Of a DNA stretch of 64,000 nt, positions 1-11,434 are shown piece after piece. Position 1 is the first letter of the stretch, and every line of letters begins with the position of its first letter. The DNA is from Cacajao melanocephalus (Eukaryota > Chordata > Mammalia > Primates > Pitheciidae): assembly GCA_963573385.1 (NCBI GenBank), contig CAUYLG010076752.1:62001-126000 (forward strand), in the 5' to 3' direction. Under the pieces are notes generated by a model that saw only the letters and a list, made by a program, of their open reading frames with translations, did no database searches and was not told where the DNA came from. Made by a program: the position numbers and the translations under genes.

Positions 1-500
1 TATTTCCAAATCTAGCTTCTCACTACTGAAGTCAAGACCGAAATTAAAAAGAAACTTTTAAATAATTCTTTCATAAATCTAGATAAATTGTTTTCTAAAT
101 AAAAATAACATAGTTTGTAAGAGAACTTATTAAATGCCTCAAAAGTCTGCTTTTTATCTTGTGGGGATTTATATAAAGACAATAGGCCTCCAAGAAAAAC
201 CTATCTAAAAAAAAAAATTCTAGCAACAAACTTCTACAAAATTTATAAGCTTCAGGTTAATGCTTCTCTAACAAATTTGAGAAAAATACTATAATTGCTC
301 ACATATTTATTGCTGAAAATTGTAATTGTCATAAATGTCTTGGAAAAAAATCTATAATCTTATTGATAAAGATTACAAGCCATCTAATTCATTTTAATGA
401 AATATATATCCTAGGACTTCATCAAACACTCATTGATGAGTTCACACTTTTCCTAAATTTTAAATCTGCCTGCACACTTCTCATTTCTCACTGAATTGGA
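1..500. other. AT-rich non-coding DNA, no recognised element
   Basis: Strongly AT-rich sequence with short A and T runs. I see no repeat family, coding frame or RNA gene. Confidence 0.5.
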
Positions 501-504
501 TTCA

Positions 505-562
505 GTTGAATCCAAAGATGTTTATTGAGTTCCCACTCTATGTTCTAGGAAGCTGAATAATT
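505..562 (-). mobile_element. Possible L2 3'-end fragment
   Basis: A short stretch resembles the reverse complement of the L2 tail (tttattgag...ctctatgttctagg). It is too short and diverged to be sure; MIR is an alternative. Confidence 0.3.
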
Positions 563-599
563 TTTTTTCAAGTCTTCCAACTCTGTTCCTCTTTTCTTC

Positions 600-940
600 T
601 TTTATTATTAAACTTTTCTTTTAAGGCACTTTTAGTTTTACTGCAATTTTAGAAAAATTGATTAAAAGTACAGAGAGTTCCCACACAATTCCTCCTTCCT
701 TCAACTGCTTCCTTCATTATTTACATTCTGTATTATATTACTGTGGTACACTCATTACAATTGATGAACCAATATTGATATTTTATTGTTAACTAAAGCC
801 TGCAATTTACATTAGTTCCTTCTTTGTGTTGTTCGTTCTATGAGTTTTGACAAATGTATAATGTCCTGTAGTCACCATTAGAATATCATACAGAGTTTCA
901 CCACCCTAAACCCCCTAGAAGCATTCTGTATTAACCTAGA
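600..940 (-). mobile_element. Old L1 (L1M type) 3' UTR, antisense
   Basis: The stretch with gagttttgacaaatgtataa and the following catcatacagagtttcaccac-like block matches what I recall of ancient L1M 3' ends read on the minus strand. It lies on the 3' side of the L1M ORF2-like block at 1230-1965, so both are probably parts of one decayed minus-strand L1. Confidence 0.6.
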
Positions 941-1139
941 AGGGACCTTAAGCCAATCTTTTCATTTACAGCTTCACCTCTTAAAGCTTCTGGTTTTAGT
1001 ATTTCTTTTTTGTCCTTTATAAACAAAAGTAAAGTGATGCCATTTGAATTCAGAAGTTGGTCTCTCTGTGGTACACATCTCTCCAAATGATAATTATTTA
1101 TGTTGATACAATACGTTTTATAATTCAGTTATCCATCTG

Positions 1140-1200
1140 GAAATATTTCTTGATTACTTGCCCTGGGCCAAGCATTGTGCTCTGTTTTTCTCCTGGTTAG
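1140..1200 (-). mobile_element. Possible L2 or MIR fragment
   Basis: The run ttgattacttgccctgggcc followed by aagcattgtgctctg resembles the antisense L2 tail (attgagcacctactatgtgc, caggcactgtgct). Short and diverged, lying between two L1M pieces. Confidence 0.35.
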
Positions 1201-1229
1201 TGAAGTTTGTGATAGGTGACCTTAGGTTA

Positions 1230-1965
1230 CATATCTTTATTTCATGCCTAGACATACATTTAATTATCAAAGTCCTTTACACACATATAGTACAAAATGC
1301 AAAAGGTTTTTTTTTTTATTGTATAATTTTAACAAGCTTCCACTTACCTTTGCACCAAGACTGCCACTTCCCTCAGCCACTATTACTAATTGCTGGCATG
1401 CATTTCCAGAGATATTACATGTATACACAGATAGAAGATTCTTTTTAAAAACAATCTTTGCCTTGTTTTTTTACTTAACAGTATATTTTGGGCACTGTTC
1501 CATGTCACTTTACAAAAATCTGATGTATTACTTGCTTATTTTTTTTTATGAGTAACGTAGGGTTCCACTTTTGAGTATTCCATAAATTATTTAAGCAGTC
1601 CCTTAGTCCCTTGATGAATATTTAATTTCAAACTCTTTGTTATTCCAATGTGGCAATGAATATTCTTACACATTTGTCGTCTCATAAATATTTTAGTGTG
1701 GCCATAGGTTACATTTGTAGGAGTGGAATGACTGAGTCAAAGAGGAGGTACATTTTAAACTGTGCTAGATCAATTGTTCTATGTATCTCTGATAGGTCAA
1801 TTATTTTCTGTAAAAGTTGTGCCAGCGTATGAGAGTGTTTTCTGATATCATCTCCAACATTACATATTATTAAGCTTTTGGATCTTTGCCAATCTGATAA
1901 GTGAAAATTATATCTCATTGTTGCTTTAATTTTAATTTCTTTTATTATATGTAAGTTACACATTA
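1230..1965 (-). mobile_element. Old L1 (L1M type), ORF2 3' part and UTR, antisense
   Basis: The plus strand reads as the reverse complement of an old L1: the ttccagagatattacatgta motif, then a decayed 'aagtggaattgctgggtcaa'-type block at about 1720-1740, then 'gatctttgccaatctgataa' and 'tctcattgttgctttaattt' near 1880-1930. These are hallmarks of the end of L1M ORF2. Stops and indels are frequent, so no reverse transcriptase could be made. Probably the same insertion as 600-940. Confidence 0.7.
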
Positions 1966-1969
1966 TTAT

Positions 1970-2095
1970 TTAAGTCCTCAGGAAATTAATAAGGTAAAGA
2001 TTGAATACATTTAAGTACAAGGAGGTTAAGTGAGCCAACATCATCCAACTCATAAGTGAAAGTGCTCTCCTAAGCCCCTGTCCTCTGTCATCCCC
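1970..2095 (-). mobile_element. MIR SINE fragment
   Basis: The core 'aggaggttaagtgagcc...caactcataagtgaaagtgc' resembles the antisense MIR core 'gaggttaagtaacttgccc...cagctagtaagtgg'. Both ends are lost. Confidence 0.5.
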
Positions 2096-3984
2096 CACTT
2101 CCCTGTCCATTCTACACAGTACAGTGCCAACAGGCTTGGTTAAATGTTTGTATTTCCCTCCATTTCATCAGTAATTGTCAAAAAATTATTCCTTCTTATG
2201 AAGACGAATAAGATTTCTTACTAAAATGGCAGAATCAGTTAATTCTGAAGAATCCTCCCAGATTTTTAGAAACTCCCTCCCCCTTCACTAGAGACAAACT
2301 AGAAAAAAAATCAACATTTTAAAAAATCTGAATAATCACTGAATGATTGACATAAAATAGCTGGACTTCTGTTTGAGATGAAATTATCCTATCATTGATG
2401 AGATATATTTGAGAAACAAAACTTTGCTCTTTCCTCCGTAACGTCCCACTCTGAAACACCAGTTTCCATTATGTATCTGACCAAATTCAGAGCATTGAGT
2501 TTCCATACACTGTGGAACCTGAGAATGCTGTCGTTTCCGAGCAGCCGGTGAAGACTTTGCTTTCATTTGCATTTGTTGTATTTGTCAGGTGGAGGCTTGT
2601 CTCTGAACCTGAGCCGTCTGCTGCCTCACGGTCCCAGCCAGTTTGCTGCTCTAAGAGGGTTAATCGTCCCTTCTCGTAGCCTCAAACCCATTCTTGACCC
2701 TTGTTTTGGAGGGAAGAGAAGGGACAGAGCCATATGGAAAGAAGAAGGCTTCCTATGGTCCCAGGGCAGAGCAATTTGTGGTAGTTTAACAATTATTAAA
2801 CACATTAACAAAGTGACCAAATGAACCAACTTCCTGGAAGAGAAGTTATGACAATCTTGAATTATGGTACCATACCACCTCATTTTTTGCACCAGTTTGT
2901 GTCAGAAGCTGGTCTCTGTTCTAGAGGTCTAGCAATAACTAACACAGGAGGAAATGCTTGTTCATAGGTCATTTTATCCAGTGACTCTTATAATTTCCTT
3001 TCCCCATTTTTATGCTAAATCTGAGAACTGAGTGACCCATCATTACAAAAGCAGAGCCCATTTCTGGAATTCCCTGAAAACGGCAGATGCCCTCAGGCTT
3101 AGCCTTATCTCTAGTCTACAAACAAAAAAAGTGAACTGAATTCTTAGAACCTTCTAGGTTCTGGAGGAAAAGTCTCTAAGAGTCTCAAATCCTTGAGAAG
3201 CATCTGGGGGAAGCATAAACAAGGTGGAAGAAAAGCCTTCCTTTAAAAGCTGATCAGCCGCGTTTCTGCCCAGGGCTTGTCAAAAGTGCTCAAGAGGGAG
3301 GGAAAAAGAGAGAGAAACAAGTGCACATATATATTTTTAAAGTAGCTAGCAACCAAGACAACACCAATTATTTAACCACAGTAAAGAAACCAGCAGCCAA
3401 ACCACACTGATTATTCAACCGCGTATCCAAGTGCTGAACATAGCCATAGCCAGCCACATTAATTTAATGTAAATATTCCCAGTAACCAGCCACTCGGAGT
3501 CAAGAACTGCAGCAAGGGCAGCTCCTCACCTTTCCGTGTCTTGTCTCCAGATGTCTGGAGCTGAGAAACTGGCTGTCATCCAACCAATATTTTCCTATTT
3601 TTCCCCCTTGGCATTTTTGTTTCTCTAAAAATTGATTCATTGCTTCTCTGCTGATCTACAGTCTCATGTGTATACGCGTACTCAGGGAGACCTTGCACAT
3701 AATGAATTATGTTCTTTCGCTCTTCATTTCCACCTGTCCTTTTCAATTCAGTCTTTCTCCTTTAACTTCAGTGCTTTATTTACAGTACGGCTGACTCCTA
3801 CTTCTGTAATTTTCAGTAATCATCATAAGTAAAGTTTATTCTCAAGAAGGATTTATCAGGAAAACATGCTCTTGCTTTGCTATTTGTCATTACACAATCC
3901 ATTGGAATTTACTATAAAATAGTTCCTTTCACTGAGAAATGCTCAGACTCATGGATCTTATAAGCCCAGATGCTCATGTTTGAA
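2096..3984. other. Single-copy non-coding DNA
   Basis: I recognise no repeat family here. Base composition is more balanced than in the flanks around 2500-3550, with some CpG sites (for example near 2530, 3260 and 3420). The few frames of 60-90 codons overlap on both strands and have no recognisable domain. Confidence 0.5.
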
Positions 3985-4385
3985 AAACACAGCCTGACTT
4001 TTAATGGCCACAGGTATGGTGTCTGACTCAAGGTCAGCCAATCCACTATCTAGCAACCAATCTGATTCCTCTTTTTGGTATTTGAACCAAGAGACATGGA
4101 GACTGGCTTGAAATGTGGTATAGATTGGGAGCTGGCTGACAGGACAGGCCGTGTGCAAACAGAGCAAGCTTAGCTGGAGAGAGGAGCAGAGAGAAACAGT
4201 TGAGGAGAACCCACTGGTCCACAGCAGTTAAACGTGAAGCCACCGGTAACCATATGCTTCTCTGAAAGAAGGAGAGAGGTACCCCACTGCCTGTCCGTGG
4301 TCTAGTTCTATTTCCCAGGAACCGGCCTCTATTTCTGTTGCTATGATCATGAGACTGACGTTGGATACACCTCATATTACATTTG
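3985..4385 (+). mobile_element. Ancient interspersed repeat, family not assigned
   Basis: The blocks 'gtcagccaatccactatc', 'tttgaaccaagagacatgg' and, near the end, 'tttctgttgctatgatcatg' resemble the layout of an old mammalian LTR or DNA repeat (cyclic 'ccaatcagattc' then 'tttctgttgcttgcaac...gactgat'). I cannot name the family, and it could be single-copy DNA. Confidence 0.35.
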
Positions 4386-4815
4386 TATCTGCAGATAATA
4401 GGACAAGATTAGGCTCCGAGGTCACTTAGCTGGTCCCCTTTGATTCTGCTCTCTCCTCAATGCCCACCTTTTCTCTGGGCATGGCATCCGTTTTAAAATG
4501 ATCATGAATAAAATGTCTCTCTTATGTGTAGGGAAGTCTCTTAGGCATAATGTAACAAGCTTTAATGAGAACTTGAGCTTTGTGGAGTGAGTCACGGAGC
4601 TACTAGATAGAAAAAACAGTTCAGGGTGCCATTTATACCTAACCAGTGGGTACCGTACCTCATCAGTGGCAAAGCACAATGTTGGTGGACTGAATCTCTT
4701 CTCTTTCCCATTGCTTTTGAGTGCTAGGTGCTATATTCTGACTTCTCTGATTCAAATCTAACCAGGTTTTCGGGGTGGGAAATTAGAAGTGTTCTTGGGG
4801 CAGGATTAGTTTGAG
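4386..4815. other. Single-copy non-coding DNA
   Basis: No repeat, RNA gene or plausible exon recognised. Confidence 0.45.
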
Positions 4816-4819
4816 ACGT

Positions 4820-5110
4820 TTTTCGAACAACCAAAAGAATGCATATATGGAGATAAGAGAAAGACTAAGATTGAAAATATTGGAAAGCACTTTGGAAAGA
4901 AGGGGGTGATTGGTCATGTCCAGTGCTGTAGAGAGGTCACATAAGCTGAGGACTGAGACATGGCCATTGCATTGGGTAGAGCAAGATTTGGGTCATTAGT
5001 GACCTTGACAAGTAAAATGGTGAGATAAAATCTGATTATAGTGAATTGAGAAAAGAACATGAGGAAATAGTGGAAAAAGTGAGTAAAAGTAACTTTTTCC
5101 AGGATTTTTA
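4820..5110 (-). mobile_element. L2 LINE, reverse transcriptase region, antisense
   Basis: The motif run 'gtagagaggtcacataagctg', 'aggactgagacatggccattg' and 'gtcattagtgaccttgacaa' is the reverse complement of the L2 ORF2 segment that encodes the AFDTVDH-type motif of the CR1/L2 reverse transcriptase. The frame is broken. Flanks are lost on both sides. Confidence 0.6.
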
Positions 5111-5154
5111 ATGGAAATGAGAGAGTTACCTATTGGGGACTTCCCCAGGGGAGG

Positions 5155-5335
5155 TGGTTGGTTATCAGCACAAACACTAGAACAGCCAGGGTTTGAATCT
5201 CAGCCTCACAGGAATTAAACTCACCAAGAATCAAGTTTCTTAACCTGTAAAAGGAAGTTCAGAGCATGAAATGATTAACTGAAGAGTTGAGTATCTAGCA
5301 TGACACACATATTGGCTAAATTAAATCAAACCACA
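5155..5335 (+). mobile_element. MIR SINE
   Basis: The MIR order is readable: 'cagggtttgaatctcagcct' (the tRNA-derived B-box region), 'tttcttaacctgtaaaagg' (core), then a decayed 'agttgagtatctagcatgac' tail resembling 'gcttagcacagtgcctggc'. Confidence 0.65.
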
Positions 5336-5594
5336 GATGAGATGCTTCATTTGTCTAATACCTATGAGCACACATGAAGTGCCACAGGGATCCAAAGCTG
5401 GCTCTCAAAAAGAAACTCATGCAGTTCTGTGTATACGACTCTTTATTGCCCATCTGCCGTGCGCAGGCGCTGTGCTGCTCTAGCTGAATGTGAGAAAGAC
5501 CCTGTCCTTTACAGACTCACCAGTAACCTGAAGCAAGAAGACCCCTTTACCACCACAGCGGCATATCTTGAACCTGAACAGAACTCTTCCCTGG

Positions 5595-5730
5595 GTTATT
5601 TCATAAATGCAGATTCCTGGGCTTCTCCTGGACCTGCAGAAGACTCTGGTAGTGGAGCCTGCAGAAAACCCCCAATGGTACTAGCTACAGTGATTTTTTC
5701 TGCATACTGGAGTCTGAGGACTCTCGCTAA
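5595..5730 (+). mobile_element. MER5-like hAT-Charlie fragment
   Basis: The stretch 'aaatgcagattcctgggctt' followed by cctgcagaagactctgg resembles the central part of MER5A/MER5B. No terminal inverted repeats or TSD remain. An open frame of 125 codons (5429-5806) runs through it and is probably fortuitous. Confidence 0.4.
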
Positions 5731-5806
5731 GGAAATTTGGATGCTTGTGGAAGTTTCTGGGCAGATGAGTAACAAGAGAGTAGCATTTGAAAAATTAGTC
5801 TGTTAA

Positions 5807-6089
5807 GGCCCGGTGCGGTGGCTCATGCCTGTAATCCCAGCACTTTGGGAGGCCGAGGCGGGTGGATCCCAAGGTCAGGAGTTCGAGATCAGCCTAACCA
5901 ACATGGCGAAACCCCATCTCTACTACAAATATAAAAATTAGCCTGGTATGGTGGCATGCACCTGTCATCCCAGCTACTCAGGAGGCTGAGGCAGGAGAAT
6001 CGTTTGGTTGCAGTGAGCCAAGACTGCACCATTGCACTTCAGCCTGGGCGACAGAGCGAGACTCAATCTCAAAAAAAAAAAAAAAAAAA
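5807..6089 (+). mobile_element. Alu SINE, AluS-like, internally deleted
   Basis: A dimeric Alu from 'ggcccggtgcggtggctcat' to an A-tail at 6071-6089. About 20 bases of the right arm are missing near 6003: the usual 'gcttgaacccgggaggc' section is absent and 'gaatcgttt' runs directly into 'ggttgcagtgagcc'. An imperfect TSD of about 17 bp flanks it (gaaaaattagtctgtta at 5789-5805, gaaagattagcctgtta at 6092-6108). The loss therefore happened within the element. Confidence 0.95.
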
Positions 6090-6109
6090 GAGAAAGATTA
6101 GCCTGTTAG

Positions 6110-6310
6110 GACTGATTGGAGGGAGGAGAGGCAGCAGTACTAATTAAGAGGAGGTTGCAGTCAGCCAGGACGAAAAGAGCACTTATGTACAAGGAGGGAG
6201 TAGTAAATATAAAAATAAGAGCAGACAAGAAACATTGTTTTCAAGGCAAATAATGACAGTGTTTAGTAACTGACTGGAAATAATAAATAAAGGAAGTGTC
6301 AGCAGTGGAA
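6110..6310 (-). mobile_element. Possible L2 fragment, antisense
   Basis: 'gaggaggttgcagtcagcca' resembles the antisense L2 ORF2 motif 'ggaggctattgcagtagtcc'. The rest is too diverged to support a firm call. Confidence 0.3.
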
Positions 6311-6338
6311 TGTTTCTGGATCACATGGCACCAAAGTA

Positions 6339-7045
6339 TGTTAGTGGCGGCAAATCCGAATGGGTCTGCAGCAACCTCAATTCTTGCCTCTTCAGAAGAA
6401 AGAATTAGACTGAGGGACATCAGGCAGAGTGAGAGACCGAGGCAAATTTTAGAGCAGGAGTGAAAGTTTATTAAAAAGCTTTAGAGCAGGAACAAAAGGA
6501 AGTAAAGTACATTTGGAAAAGGGCCAAGTGGGCGACTTGAGAGACCAAGTGCACTGGTTGGCCTTGGACTTGGGTATTATACGTTGGCAAACTTCTGGGG
6601 GGTTGCACCCCACCTCCTCCAGTTCTCCTGATTCTTCCCTTGGGGTGGGCTGTGCGCATGCACGGTGTGTCTGTTGCTGGCACTTGGGAGGGGCTACATG
6701 CCCAGTGTGTCTACTGGAGCTGTGTGCACGCTCACTTGAGGCGTTCTTCTCTTACCAGTGGAATGTTCCTAGAAGGTCATATACCAGACAAACTCTACCA
6801 TTTTGCCTCTTAATGCATATGCTTGAGCTCACTCCCCCAGCTCCTGAGATCTTATCAGGAAGCCGCCGGTCATCAATATCAGGGTTTTTATCTGTCTGCT
6901 GGGAGACTGCCCTTCCCTGGTGCTGGCTGTGACCAATTATTAATTCAAAGAAACTGTAACAACTGCCTGACCATCACCTGACAGTGACCTGACACTCCCA
7001 GTTGGGGGAGCTCTGTCCTGCCTTGCTCATGCCTGACTAGCTACC
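6339..7045 (-). mobile_element. ERV1-type solo LTR, antisense, family not assigned
   Basis: On the minus strand this reads as a retroviral LTR: a U3-like 5' part with repeated ggtca/tgtcaggt motifs near 6990-7020, an AATAAA polyadenylation signal (complement of 6467-6472), then 'ctttcactcctgctctaaaa' and a 3' part ending in 'gccgccactaaca' (complement at 6339). The layout and the 'aggcaagaattgaggttgct' motif are typical of gammaretrovirus-like ERV1 LTRs. No internal retroviral genes adjoin it, so it is a solo LTR. The left edge at 6339 is clear; the right edge is uncertain (6994-7045), and no matching TSD was found. Confidence 0.6.
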
Positions 7046-7124
7046 CACTGTAATAGAAGGAAGGGAGGAGGACTCCAAGGTTTCATTCAAGGAGGTTGCT
7101 CCACTTAGTTTCAGATTTGTTTTT

Positions 7125-8130
7125 CTGCCTCCCCAACATCTCCACTTAGAAGTCCAAGAGTCACTGTCAATGAAGCACATCAAAAGCACAAGCCCGAATT
7201 TCCATTTCCCCCAAACCTACTTCTCCCCCATCCTCTTCCCCATCTCAGCAAGTTACATCTCAGGACAAAGCTCTGAAGCGATTCTTGATCTCCCATTTCT
7301 TCCATAGTCCCATAGCCAAATCCTTCTGCTTTACTTTCAAAACCAATCAACAATCTTTCTATTTTTCATTGCCTCAAACTTGACCGTTATGGCCCAACCA
7401 ACATAATCTTTGGCCTCAACTGTGACAACAGCTTCCTAACTTGTCCCTGCTTCTATGCTTGTTCCTCATAAACTATTCAGATCATGTCTCTTCCCTGCTC
7501 AGCTCCCTTTAATGGTTCCCCCAATTCATTCCAAGTCAAAGCCAAAGTCCTTACAGTGGCCCACAGGCTTCTACAGGATCCCATCCCCCAGCACCTCCCT
7601 GACCTCACCTCTTCTCACTGGCCCACAAGCAGTCTGCTGGAGACCTTCAGGTGACCGTGTTGTAGCTTATATTTGGCAAGCAGGCTCCCAGATCTGGTCT
7701 TTTTTTCCTGCCATTCACTCTGCTGTCAGTGGACCTAAACTTTCTCTGTCCTTCCCACTCCATCAAAGTTTTTGGAGGTGATATCCCTTAAACACAATCC
7801 TTCCAGAAATCCACATGATGGACTACTATTATTATTCTAATCATGTCACTGTTTCATCTTCACAGAGGCCTTTCGTGACCTCCCTACATGGAATAGCATT
7901 AGTCAAGTAACTAGCGGTGACTCTCTACCTGCCTTGTTCTGCTTAGTTTTTTAATTTGCCCTTATCACTTGGCATATTATATAGTTAGTTTTCTATTATT
8001 TGTCACCTACAAACAGAATGTAAAATGCTAAGAGAAGGGCATTTATATAGTTTGTTTAGTGCTAGATCCCCTGAGCCTTGAACAGAGACCAGCACACAAA
8101 CCCCCAGAGACATTTGTTGAATAAATGGCA
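7125..8130 (+). mobile_element. L2 LINE, ORF2 C-terminal part and 3' UTR
   Basis: L2 sense order is visible: 'aacatctccacttagaagtc' and 'cccccaaacctacttctccc' (late ORF2), 'ctgcttctatgcttgttcct', 'cagatcatgtctcttccctg' with 'caaagccaaagtccttacag' (the C-terminal part shared by CR1/L2 reverse transcriptases), 'cagaggcctttcgtgacctc', and the 3' tail ending at 'gttgaataaatgg' near 8125. The section 7660-7850 is the most decayed. It encodes nothing functional. An open stretch of 108 codons at 7455-7781 is out of context. Confidence 0.75.
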
Positions 8131-8137
8131 AGACTGA

Positions 8138-8307
8138 ATTAAGAGGCAGCATAGCTACTAGGAAAGAACATGGGCTCTTGAGCCTGATGGGCTGGGTTTG
8201 TAACTTGCTCTACTTCTTGCTTAATAAGTAAATCTTGCACAAGTTACTTTGCATCTCCATACCTCAGTTTTCTTATCTGTAGAATGCAGGTCTTAATAAG
8301 AGCCCTC
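8138..8307 (+). mobile_element. MIR SINE
   Basis: Well preserved: 'ggcagcatagctactaggaa', 'catgggctcttgagcctgat', 'gggtttgtaacttgctctac', 'cacaagttactttgcatctc', 'cctcagttttcttatctgta'. It sits directly behind the L2 tail and is followed at once by the MLT1 LTR. Confidence 0.85.
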
Positions 8308-8890
8308 TGTGGCCATTTTAAACATAGCTACACATTCTTTAACACTGTTTCCATGGAGAGTAAGGTCTATGTTCCACCCACCCCTGACTCTGAGCAGGCT
8401 TGTGACCGCTTTGATCAGTAGAATACAACAGAAGTAATGCTTCCAAGGCTAGGTACACAAGGTGATCTAGCTTCTGCCTTGCTCACGGGAACACTTGTCC
8501 TTGAAGTTCAGAGCTGCCGCGTAAGAAGTACAAGTACTTTGAGGCTGCTATGTTGGAAGGACTCCCCAAAATACATGGAGAGGTGACAGAAGTAGGTGTT
8601 CCAATCTGCAGTTCCAACTAAGCCCCACCTTCAGATCATCCCAGGCTGAATGTCAGATGGGTAGAAAGAAGCATCCACATGACTCCATCCCCCTGCAATT
8701 GATCAGCTGGTCAGTTCACCTGTAGCTGTTCAGGTCTCCCGAGCTAAGACCTCAGATGCTGTAGAGTAGAAACAGGTCTCTCACATCTGATTTCCTATGC
8801 CATGTCCAACGTACTGATCCAGACAATCAGTGAGCATAGTAAAATGGCTGTTCTTTTTATGCCACTAAATGGAATAATATAGTATTATAT
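8308..8890 (+). mobile_element. MLT1-type LTR (ERVL-MaLR)
   Basis: The LTR starts at 'tgtggccatttt' and shows MLT1 landmarks in order: 'gatcagtagaatacaacaga', 'agtaatgcttccaaggctag', 'gccgcgtaagaagtacaagt', 'ctgaggctgctatgttgg'-like text near 8545, and the end motif 'tttttatgccactaaatgga' (MLT1 'gttttaagccactaagtttt'). No internal region follows; it is a solo LTR. Confidence 0.75.
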
Positions 8891-9900
8891 CTATGAGTAC
8901 AGAATTACAGTATTAGAGCATTAAATATTAGAGTGTATTAGAGTTAGGTCTCACTCACTTGTGTGTTTCTCTGAGCACGTAGCAACAGTGTGAGGCCAAA
9001 GGAGACATTCCACAGACATTTGCTTCACTGATTTCACAAATGCACTCGTGTTCATTGTCGTCTATAAACTTCTTGGAAAATATTGCTTTTCAATAATTTT
9101 CTGCATTCTTCCCTTGAAATGTGTAATATTCGCAGAAAAGTTGATTTGCAATCTTATAAAATTTAGATTGAAGTGTATGTATGACGTGGCTAGTATTGCT
9201 AAGAATGTACAGTACAGCGTAAACACGAAAGTCTTGCACAATCTTTTCCTGGACTTGTGCTTTTTTGAACTGGGTTCAAATCTAAACTGAGCAAGGCCAC
9301 ACATTGCGTTAAAGCAAAAAATGTACAGTTGGAATGCACTGAAGGCCCTCGACTAGGGGGAGATAGGCATTGGAGGAGGTAATTTTTAAGAACCTGCTTT
9401 TTATTTCTGGTCACCTGGCAAACCAATCTAAAAAAATATACGGCACAAATGTGATTTTCTAGCCACACAATTGTCTAGAGAGAAAAACAACCTCAAACAT
9501 CTCATGGTGTTTTGGAAATTATTTGCTGAATATGTCAACATATCCCCTGAAAGGAAAGCAATTGCCTAGCTTTTAGACTCTTCTCATATGCAGATTTCTC
9601 AAATTTTGAAATAACAAAATCCTTAAAATAATTACTTGGATATGACTCACACTTTTTAGGTGGCCTGTTGGATACTTTGCTACAAATAATTTCATGTGTC
9701 TAATCTCATGGTACAGCTACGTATGGCAAGAAGAAAAAAACAGAAGGGCAAGGAAGCTAAAGAAGAAGAAAGGGAGAAGAGAGCAATGTTAAGAATGTAA
9801 TAGGAGGTAATAAGTAATATTACCTATGTAAGATGTAACAGGTGGAGAGTGCTGCTTAGGAAATGTTAATCTCATTTGAAGTTTGTAGTCTCTGAATTCT
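8891..9900. other. Single-copy non-coding DNA with a purine-rich patch
   Basis: No repeat family recognised. At about 9725-9785 the plus strand is purine-rich (runs of A and G). Short frames near 9048-9304 occur on both strands over the same bases and have no domain. Confidence 0.5.
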
Positions 9901-10196
9901 TTTGGTTGTTGTTGTTGTTCTGTTTGGAGACAATCTCACTCTGTAGTCCAGGCTGGAGTGCAGTGGCACGATCTTGGCTCACTGAAACCTCTGGGTTCAG
10001 GTAATTCTCCTGCCTCAACCTCTTTCGTAGCTGGGATTACAGGCACGCACTACCACGCCCAGCTGATTTGTGTATTTTTAGTAGAGACGGGGTTTTGCCG
10101 TGTTGGCCAGTCTGCTCTCGAACTCCTGACCTCGTGATCCGCCTGCCCAGCTTCCCAAAGTGCTGGGATTACAGGAGTGAGCCACAGCACCCGCCC
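9901..10196 (-). mobile_element. Alu SINE, antisense
   Basis: The reverse complement reads from 'gggcgggtgctgtggctcac' to an interrupted tail that appears as a ttg repeat at about 9904-9918. The pattern 'aggctggagtgcagtggcac', 'tttttagtagagacggggtt', 'cccaaagtgctgggattaca' is diagnostic. A few bases are missing after 'gaaacctct'. I could not identify a clean TSD. Confidence 0.95.
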
Positions 10197-10214
10197 AAGG
10201 ATTATCATTATTAT

Positions 10215-10430
10215 TGATGATTAATTTTTATTGAGCATTTGCACTTTCAGAAGATGTCATGGGCTGAACACACACTCTACCCTAGAGTGTACTGGCTTAT
10301 ATGTGCACCACACCCTTAATCCTAACCTCATGTTGGCTATTTACAGATGCATGGCTTGAGATGCCCAGTGGCACAGTGCTAGAAAGCACTTGGAATTTGG
10401 AGCTAGATCTCTCTGACTCTAATATCTGTA
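10215..10430 (-). mobile_element. MIR SINE
   Basis: Antisense MIR: 'ttaatcctaacctcatgttg', 'ctatttacagatgcatggct', then decayed 'gagatgcccagtggcacag' and 'gctagatctctctgactcta'. Confidence 0.6.
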
Positions 10431-11430
10431 CATGATGTGCAATTAAGTGCTTACTTTGAGTAGCTGCTGGGAAACTGGTCTACTGGGGCCTTAAACAATC
10501 ATTTGGTCTTTAGTCCCTGGTTTAATGTTGGCCAATTATTTTAGCCAACAAAACAAGCAGGTTGGAGGAGTGGGCTGGCTTTGACATCAGCATGTCGAGA
10601 CTGGCAACCCAGCCTCAGCTCTGATATCATCATGGTGAGGTCAACCTGGTGTGGCCCATGCTTACAATTGCTGTCAGAATTGTGGTCTAGCCACAAGCCA
10701 GACACCGTAGGCTCCAAGAACTGGAAAGAAGAGTTGGCAAAATAGATTGGTGGGAAATGTGCATTCCGTGGGCAGCCAGCTTCCCAAGGCTGCCAACCTT
10801 TGCTTTCCCAAAGAGAAGGAAGATTAAGTGGTTAGCTGCCTTGGGTTCAGGATGCTGATTTCAACACTACGCATGTGCAGAGTGATCCCTTTTGATTGTT
10901 TAGGCAGTGCTGCAGAGAAATGCGTCTGAAATGATTTGATGTCATTTCAAATGTTCATGTTCTCCATTTTGTGTATGAGCTTCTTGGTGACTTCTGAGTC
11001 ATCCTGACATATGTGTGCATAGCTAAATGCGTATGTGACATAAACTGTTTTGAGCACGTACATTATAATGTGTCAGGGACAACAGTGCCTCTCTCTTCTG
11101 AATGTATTTAGCACTTAGCGTTAACGTTAACTAAGCTGACACTCCATCATTATGCCATCCTTGAGCCATTGGCTCCAGACCCAGTGCCTGTCCTTCCCCT
11201 TCTCGCCCCTCTTCTGCATCACTGAGCACTTCACCCTGCTGACTGAGTTTTGCAGGCTTCCTTGTAAGCTGTCTTTCAGCAGGGTTTGGCTGAGGGGAGG
11301 TGCTGGTGGGGGGTCAGAGGAGGAAGAAAGAAGGGAGAATCCAAGATGTTTTTCCCGTCCCTCTTTGCCTCGAGCAGCATCTCCTGACTCCACACCTCCA
11401 TTACCCACTTGGCTGCCATAGTTCTCACTG
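10431..11430. other. Single-copy non-coding DNA
   Basis: No repeat family recognised. A small perfect palindrome (gcgttaacgttaac context) lies at about 11118-11131. The segment 11140-11420 is pyrimidine-rich on the plus strand and gives overlapping 90-codon frames on both strands without any recognisable domain. Confidence 0.45.
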
Positions 11431-11434
11431 GTTC

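Noticed and set aside
5429..5806. Open frame of 125 codons on the plus strand
   Set aside because: It runs through a MER5-like fragment, has no recognisable domain, no supporting splice or promoter context, and its end lies at an Alu border. Length alone is expected by chance in 64 kb.
6513..6932. Open frame of 139 codons on the plus strand
   Set aside because: Lies antisense within the ERV1-type LTR, which has no coding role; composition follows the LTR.
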